In this document: positions 58,901-64,000 of the stretch, in pieces | Layout: the number at the start of each line of letters is the position of its first letter | How positions within the stretch are numbered: position 1 is the stretch's first letter | Assembly (NCBI GenBank): GCA_000149265.1 | Contig: CH003409.1 | Span: 1,012,204 to 1,076,203 of the forward strand | Direction: 5' to 3' | Length of the DNA: 64,000 nucleotides | DNA from: Ciona savignyi | Lineage: Eukaryota > Chordata > Ascidiacea > Phlebobranchia > Cionidae | Notes under the pieces: generated by a model | The model's database searches: none | What the model was told of the DNA's origin: nothing | Seen by the model: the letters and a program-made list of their open reading frames with translations, nothing else | Position numbers and translations under genes: made by a program

Positions 58901-61900
58901 GATATGATCAGGAAGCTTATCATATATTTTTTCGAGGTTAGAGGAACTGTTCAAGTCCTGGCTGTATCCCCACTCCGTTAAAGTAGTATAACAATTAAAC
59001 ATTTTGTCTCCCAACAAAAACAATCCATCAGCATCACCTGACTTGAGAACCGGTCCATCGGTTACTTCTTTCATGAAGGCTCGGACAACACTGTATCTTT
59101 CTCCGTACTTGTTCTGCAGTCGCTGCAGCGCAGTCTTGTACCCAAGACTCCTGTTTGACATTACCCTGCAACACTTAATTGCCTCGTGTGCTTCCCCTTT
59201 GCAGAGTTGCAACAAAAATTTGAGCCTTGCTCCATCATCCGAGACATTTGACTCGACGAAATCCTTAAAATCCTTCATAAATGAATAGAAATCCAAAATA
59301 TTACCATCAAAGCTACCAAGATCCATACTTGGTAGTAAAGGGTTTGAATACCCCATTGGGTTAATCATATATTCAGTCTTACCCGGTTTAGTGGTGTGAC
59401 AGTCATCCAACATCTTGGAGCTGTCCAAGTTGTCATTATTTTCTAACACCGGTATGGGTATACTTTTACTCTCCTTATTAACATTAACACCATTCCCAAT
59501 AACTTTGGAATCACTTACCGGCCCCAATGGCTTGGTTGATTTGTCCTTGCCAGTGCCAGATACATCAGTCACAGCCTTTTCCTTGGCAGCATGTGCCCTA
59601 AGGGAAATTAAAGGCATTGATATCTTTGAACCCTCATCATCGAATAGGCTCCCTTCTGATAACAGTTCGGCTTCTCTTGCCGCAGCCTTAGCCCTGGATA
59701 CAGACAGTTCCAACTCCAGTAGTTTCAAGCGTTTCTTTTCCAATTCCGCCTCTTGCTCAAGCTGTTTAGCTTGTAGCTTAAGCAGACTTGTCGTTTTGCC
59801 TGCATCCAGAACTATGTGAATTAGTTGAAATAGTCCCTCCATCTTCCTTTGAAGCCACAGCACTGGCCTGACTGGACGCACACAGTTGCAGAAAATCCCT
59901 GTATTTCTTTTCCATGATGGAACGTTTATCCTCGACCTCCTTGATCCTTTCCACTGCAATTTCGCGTGCAGATTCACTTTTTAGTATGTTTAGGTATTCC
60001 CGACACACAACTAAACAGTTTTCACATGTACTATCAAATCTAACCTTGTATTTTGAAACGTTCTTGGGTTCTTGTTTAAGAATTGCTTTACACAACTTTT
60101 TCTCTACTTTGGCAACACTTGCCAAATGAGTTGTTCTAATTTCCTTTAAATCTTCCATCCTCCTATTGGTATATACAATTACCTCAGAGGGAAAACTTCA
60201 ATCGCTTCTCCACCGTCCAAGGGAGTACAGCTCTTGAAATAACTTTTCTTTAAACACAGGGATAATAATAGTGTACCTTCACAACACAGGAGAAGTCACC
60301 AAGTACCTGTATCTTCACCGCCCAGGGAAGAACTCCTAGAAATATTGTATCTTCACCTCGCAGGGGAGAACTCCTAGAAATAATGTATCTTCACCGCCCA
60401 GGGAAGAACTCCTAGAAATAATGTATCTTCACCTCGCAGGGGAAGAAATCCTAGAAATAATGTATCTTCACCTCGCAGGGGAAGAAATCCTAGAAATAAT
60501 GTAGAGTCTGTCCAGAGATGGATACCTGACCCTAGAAATAATGTAGAGTCTGGTAACCAGTCCAGATTTCTGCTTCTATTTTGCAGCCTCTACTTGCTGC
60601 TAAGGGTAATGGTGCCCAGCGATCGCCTCTTAAATTATACGGTATTCCCAAACTCTTGGCTGGAAGCCTTTATCTAAGGCTCTAAGTCTCCACGTAAATC
60701 AACCAACACAGATTGGGTTTCACTTGTGTTCTATTAGCGTTAAAAGGAAAGAATGCGATTTCTAGGGTGGATTCTCTACCATTTGCCCTTATTCAATAGA
60801 AAGCGGTTAATTAGTCTTACACACTATTAATTACAATTCAAAATAACAAACACAATTTAAGATTACTTTAGATTAACTATCGAATCAAAACTGACCGCAT
60901 GAGAAGTAAAAAAGAAAACTATCACACTGATTCGTGTAAAACATAGAATTATATGATTAATATCCGTAACACCATGTGTAAAACCGTGTTACCCTCATAT
61001 GCTACAGACGTCATTCCACTGACCTTGTCCATGTTATTCAAAATTTAAAAAGAAATTAAATCGTATTTATTTTCCAGGTTTCTCATTTCGGAGCTTTGCC
61101 GTCGGTCAACACCCTCTCCCCAATAATGAACGGAACATTTCACCTGCAACAACCAGTCACATCGCAGGAATTGAATTTAGAAACTGTTCAAATGCAATCA
61201 ACCCTTCCGCCCCACAGTCTATTGCTATCAGGATTTATTGCTTCTGGTAAACTATTTCACAAAATCCTTAAAATACGGTTTAAACTAAAACATGCATCGT
61301 TTTTGTTGAGGTGACATATATTGCCACTGTCTTGTCTAAGTTAGTTTGGTTGATAGTGGAACATCAGTATATTGTTTAAGTACGGCTATCATCAGAGAGT
61401 CGTTCTCAGTTTTGACTCCTGTTTTGTACGGTTATAATCCCAGGTTATAACCGCTTAAAGTTTGCTTCAAATCAATTTGATTTATTTTTGTTTAAATGGA
61501 GTATTCTCAATAATTATTTAGGCCCAGTCAAACTGATTATGGTCTTCTAATCGTCAGAGCAACCGTTTTAAAACGCTCCATGTTATCCAAACAACGGGTT
61601 TAAATATGGTTACCATTTTGTAACTTATACAAATCTATCCGTTATGCTTGATCTAAATATTAAAGATCACAATCAGTATATTTAAACAATCTTAAATTTG
61701 ACTCCAATACGATTGTTTATATCCTTACGTATGTCCAGTAAGCCAAGCTACGGCCGGACAACACATGCCCGTATTCACTTCACTGACACCTGGTCACGTT
61801 GTACACGAGCACCACCAGTTGACAATGGCACAATTGCAAAGTCACAACCATCCAGGTGGGTCAGTTTTATCATCATCATGATGTACAATGATGTTTTATC

Positions 61901-63328
61901 AGACTATAAGGTTCGAACCCAAGATGGGCTCGTCTCTAAGACGTTTTTTTTTGTATAGTTGGTATATGTATCGGTCGATTTGGTCACACGACATCACGTA
62001 CAATGCTTATATTTGTTTACCTGGTTATCCCAATTACACATAGTCGGATTGCGAGCTAAAATGGGCGGAATAGAACTAGTCAGTTGTGTCCTTGGTGTTG
62101 AGACACTTGACAGACGTTAAGTTGGTACCAACCGATTAGTCTGGTGGTTTACTGCGTCGCCTTTTAGCCGAAAGGTTGCAGTTTCGAAACTGGTCGTTAG
62201 CTATTCGTTTGTGTCCTTTTGGGCAATGTACTTAACGGTTAATGCCTGTACCCAGCGGATTAATAGGTTCTACTAAATTAAATTAACGTGTATTATATAC
62301 AAACTACGGCAATAGCGCTGGTAAACCCATGGTGGGCGCGGTATTCTAAGTATCCTAATGTAATATCCTACAACCCATAATAACTGCAGAGATGACAAGT
62401 TCATGTTAACGAATTTCTTAATGTTGCCTATACATGGTATATATAAATATAAAAACCTCAAGAAATCTTTAATTTTCTTATTGTGTACCATTGTACTTGA
62501 TGTTAGTATCATTTTCATTTAGCAGGATACATAGCACCCCCGCCTACCTACCCATCAAGCATGAAACATGATTTCAGTGGTTACCAGCAAGGATCTTTGG
62601 CATATTCAGTTACTGAATCAGCGCAACATGTACGTAAATCGAGGGTTTACAATAAAATACACCTTTACAAGTCCTATATCGCTCATGCACCTTTTATTAA
62701 TTCTTGCTGTTGAATTGCTTACCATGATAAAGTGGTAGAAATTAAATTTTATCTTATAAACAATTCAAAATGGATACCAGCGTCTTTATTTTGGTTATTA
62801 ACCATGTTTTTGGGCAATGCGTAAATTGCTTTAGTTGTACAATTTTTGTTCCGATACAAAAACACAGCAATTCAATTAAAAATGGATTTTTTACAAGTAA
62901 ACTGTTTAATTCAAGAGTTGATTTGAAAATATGTTTTCACAGAGAAGAGCCGGGTCCAATTCAATCCAACCAGATGCACATTCCAGTCAAGCTTCCATTG
63001 TTCTCTCTAGTGCTACAGGTGAGTTAGACTGTTTCAACTTCTTATCAACAATTTCTATTTACTAACTATAACCAATACTTATTCTGTCAATTTAAATATT
63101 GAAAAATGTATAGAAAAAAAGTACCGATGTAGCTGTAGCTTCTAATATTTACGACCAGCAAATGTTGATATTTGGAATAAAGTTTTACAGTTAGCCCAAT
63201 TATCGATACCTTTTCTCAGTGGTGGCGTAAGCAGCCAATTATTTTAGATTAAAATAATCTAAATCTTTATTAATTTATTAACAGCGGACACTCCAACGAT
63301 AGCTTATCAACAGCAGTCCGTGAACTAA
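48036..63328 (+). CDS. HNF1: HNF1 POU-homeodomain transcription factor, 15 exons
   Basis: Complete CDS of 1097 codons plus stop. Exons: 48036-48574, 48646-49908, 52880-52965, 53116-53229, 53775-53881, 54091-54240, 54581-54658, 54727-54820, 54910-55149, 55904-56016, 61078-61246, 61739-61855, 62526-62629, 62943-63018, 63285-63328; all phases agree. Domains: N-terminal dimerization helices (about 39-73), a very long Gln/Ser/Pro-rich linker, atypical POU-specific domain (about 601-667), HNF1 homeodomain (about 691-775) with the family's extra loop between helices 2 and 3 ([20 protein letters not shown]) and [14 protein letters not shown] recognition helix, then a His/Gln/Ser/Pro-rich activation region. 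Vertebrate HNF1A/B are about 560-630 residues and bind GTTAATNATTAAC-type sites as dimers. This protein is nearly twice as long. A nuclear factor of gut, liver and kidney-type tissue in vertebrates; the same role here is inference. Confidence 0.96.
49909..52879 (+). other. HNF1: HNF1 intron 2 (3 kb)
   Basis: No exon recognised. It contains a small hairpin at about 52358-52385 (GTGTGGGT ... ACCCACAC). The remainder shows no repeat shared with the rest of the window. Confidence 0.6.
52880..54658 (+). other. HNF1: HNF1 exons 3-7: DNA-binding region
   Basis: Exon 3 gives [20 protein letters not shown] and QREVVDST. Exon 4 gives [20 protein letters not shown] and [11 protein letters not shown]. 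Exon 5 has [14 protein letters not shown], exon 6 [20 protein letters not shown], and exon 7 [20 protein letters not shown]. This follows vertebrate HNF1 closely and in order. Confidence 0.96.
55405..55485 (-). mobile_element. SINE-B copy, partial
   Basis: TTTTGTTTGTACAATATTCGG, ACGCGTTAACCCTCTGGGC, reverse orientation, HNF1 intron 9. Confidence 0.55.
55650..55865 (-). mobile_element. SINE-B copies with internal 24-bp tandem repeat
   Basis: TTACCGGGCTCGGTTTCAATC, AGATGGGCTCGTCACTAATTC, then three units of TGATATATGAATCGGCCGCTA, then GTTATCCATTCGGCCACACG. A second fragment (CGAGCCAAGTTTCGAACCC) follows. Confidence 0.75.
56115..56586 (-). repeat. Left LTR (3' LTR of the element)
   Basis: 472 bp; begins TGTAGAGTCTG and ends ATATCCGTAACA on the plus strand. 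I count two differences from the right LTR: TTATTTAATAG against TTATTCAATAG, and GCATGGGAAG against GCATGAGAAG. Confidence 0.94.
56841..58122 (-). pseudogene. BEL/Pao pol remnant: protease end, RT lead-in, RNase H-like part
   Basis: Two overlapping frames (58122-57196 and 57263-56841). The first has [20 protein letters not shown] and [10 protein letters not shown], typical of the segment after the Pao protease. It then runs into [20 protein letters not shown] without the RT palm motifs. The second has [25 protein letters not shown] and [15 protein letters not shown], matching Pao RNase H. A frameshift near 57250 separates them. It ends before any integrase. Non-functional. Confidence 0.8.
58176..58500 (-). 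pseudogene. BEL/Pao aspartic protease remnant
   Basis: [20 protein letters not shown] contains the DSGA active-site motif of retropepsin-like enzymes. Frame breaks near 58500 (after the zinc knuckles) and near 58176 (a stop after SSHGLC) cut it off from both neighbours. Confidence 0.78.
58382..60158 (-). pseudogene. BEL/Pao gag-like region with zinc knuckles, frame-broken
   Basis: The upstream frame 60158-59778 ([12 protein letters not shown]) encodes a charged helical segment. The downstream frame to 58382 continues with a coiled coil ([20 protein letters not shown]), the Pao gag core ([47 protein letters not shown]) and Cys/His knuckles ([36 protein letters not shown]). The frames join by a shift near 59800. 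Nucleocapsid/capsid role by family. Confidence 0.85.
60309..60500. repeat. 38-39-bp tandem repeat beside the 5' LTR
   Basis: Five units, GTATCTTCACC(T/G)CGCAGGG-type plus ACTCCTAGAAATAAT, starting at 60309, 60347, 60385, 60423 and 60462 and running into the right LTR at 60500. The CCTAGAAATAATGTA motif also occurs inside the LTR. It occupies the place where a primer-binding site is expected. Confidence 0.88.
60500..60971 (-). repeat. Right LTR (5' LTR of the element)
   Basis: 472 bp, same length as the left LTR with two visible substitutions. The element's transcript would start here and run leftwards. Confidence 0.94.
61905..62000 (-). mobile_element. SINE-B copy in HNF1 intron 12
   Basis: AAGGTTCGAACCCAAGATGGG, CTCGTCTCTAAGACG, TATGTATCGGTCG, GTCACACGACATC. 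Confidence 0.7.
62135..62345 (+). mobile_element. SINE-A copy in HNF1 intron 12
   Basis: Head GTGGTTTACTGCGTCGCC and GTTGCAGTTTCGAAACTGG, then TTTGGGCAATGTACTTAACGG, GGATTAATAGGTTCTAC and AAACCCATGGTGGGCGCGG. The 3' tail is lost. Confidence 0.75.
62520..62526 (+). promoter_or_regulatory. HNF1: NAGNAG tandem splice acceptor (HNF1 exon 13)
   Basis: TTTAGCAG|GATAC offers two acceptors three bases apart. Either keeps the frame, adding or removing one codon (Ala) before [10 protein letters not shown]. Confidence 0.6.
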
Positions 63329-64000
63329 TTCCTGTCCTCGCTTACGAGCTTTGACAATATTTCTTTTCTTCATATGCCAAATGATAATTTACAATCTTTA
63401 CTTACCATCCTGTGGTCTTTTTATCTAAACAATAGACTCACCCATGTGTGTATTATACATTAGGCAAGATTATCATTAATAAAGGCATATACATGTTTAT
63501 GCACTCTGCCTCTTTATGCTGCTTATTTAATCGTTGACTGATTCCTTTATTTATAATTATCTCACGTACTGACATTTTTTAATTTGCTCAATTTTGCAAG
63601 CTCAGTCGTAATTCCTAAATTGTATACTGTACTGTACTCCGTTCTCCCCAAGATTATTTGACAACTGTGTGGGCTGTGAGCTACACCTCTGTGGTGAAGA
63701 TTCCAGGACGTACTAACTGCTATTTTTGTTATACTGTGTTATTATTTTCTCGCAAAGCAGTCTTTTGAACTAAACCGTTGACCTGGAAATAAACTTAATT
63801 TCTGGTTGGATATGCTGCGATACCTATGAAATACAATGGTGCGACTCTTAAGTACAGATGGGTGTAATACAACTTGGGATGGCCTAAAACGCCCTTTCTC
63901 ATCAAATGTAATTTAGAACAAATCGCGTCCTACTAGGAAGCGGCCGGAATGCCTATTATTCATACATTTAAAAAAAACGATCAATTGGTATTAGGTTTGT
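63329..64000 (+). other. HNF1: HNF1 3' UTR and downstream sequence
   Basis: No gene seen. AATAAA signals lie at 63478-63483 (150 bases after the stop) and 63788-63793. Either could end the transcript. Confidence 0.65.

Larger units (their letters stand above)
56110..60976 (-). mobile_element. BEL/Pao LTR retrotransposon with target-site duplication
   Basis: The element spans 56115-60971 and is bracketed by 5-bp CCATG at 56110-56114 and 60972-60976. Its 472-bp LTRs start TG and end CA. Internal coding remnants are on the minus strand, opposite to HNF1: coiled-coil and Pao-type gag, zinc knuckles, aspartic protease, then a short tract leading straight into RNase H-like sequence. The RT catalytic core and integrase are not seen. 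A purine-rich tract (TTGGGGCCGGAA, minus strand) borders the left LTR, as expected for a PPT beside the 3' LTR. Reading frames are broken several times, so this copy cannot encode its own replication. Confidence 0.92.
56017..61077 (+). other. HNF1: HNF1 intron 10, enlarged by a retrotransposon
   Basis: Without the LTR element and one target duplication this intron would be about 200 bases, in line with its neighbours. The flanks (56017-56109 and 60977-61077) show nothing else. Confidence 0.9.
54727..63328 (+). other. HNF1: HNF1 exons 8-15: C-terminal activation region
   Basis: Low-complexity, His/Gln/Ser/Pro-rich, and poorly conserved, as in other HNF1 proteins: [15 protein letters not shown] (exon 11), [20 protein letters not shown] (exon 12), [20 protein letters not shown] (exon 13). 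The last exon encodes [14 protein letters not shown] and TAA at 63326. The exon 11 acceptor lies beyond the retrotransposon, so it must be spliced across a 5.06-kb intron. Confidence 0.85.

Noticed and set aside
59415-59819. 134-codon plus-strand ORF in the LTR element
   Set aside because: Antisense to the gag coiled-coil region. The minus-strand frame carries the recognisable Pao motifs.

Overview
This is a eukaryotic (metazoan) genomic window, AT-rich, with short GT-AG introns and many small repeats. The gene content points to a chordate: an ELAPOR-family membrane protein, a Ras-like GTPase closest in motifs to RASL10, a receptor tyrosine kinase (RTK), and an HNF1 POU-homeobox factor. Compact introns, single members of vertebrate multigene families and BEL/Pao elements fit a tunicate such as Ciona best. 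The species call is inference; the sequence alone does not prove it.

Layout. Positions 853-13690 (+) hold the last 16 coding exons of an ELAPOR1/2 orthologue; its 5' part lies left of the window. Positions 15856-17836 (-) hold a two-exon Ras-like GTPase. A 7.3 kb gene-free, repeat-rich stretch follows. Positions 25118-46229 (+) hold a complete 17-exon RTK of 924 codons, with a signal peptide, novel N-terminal and Cys-rich segments, a fibronectin III-like region, two EGF-like modules, a transmembrane helix and a kinase domain. Positions 48036-63328 (+) hold a complete 15-exon HNF1 gene of 1097 codons. All exon junction phases I traced agree, and all three complete CDS totals and the partial ELAPOR total are divisible by three.

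Mobile DNA. HNF1 intron 10 carries an antisense BEL/Pao LTR retrotransposon (56115-60971). Its two 472-bp LTRs differ at only two positions I can see, and it is flanked by the 5-bp duplication CCATG, yet its internal region is frame-broken and lacks recognisable reverse-transcriptase core and integrase. Two tRNA-derived SINE-like families (A and B) occur throughout, along with a TIR-bearing MITE-like family, a family with ~335-bp internal tandem units, other dispersed repeats and several minisatellites. A 100-bp N gap lies in RTK intron 11.

The genes are unlikely to form one pathway. They look like independent neighbours: a secretory-pathway membrane protein, a small GTPase, a cell-surface kinase and a gut/endoderm-type transcription factor. 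The most unusual items are the RTK architecture, with an HGD rather than HRD catalytic loop, and the roughly 500-residue insert between the dimerization and POU domains of HNF1.
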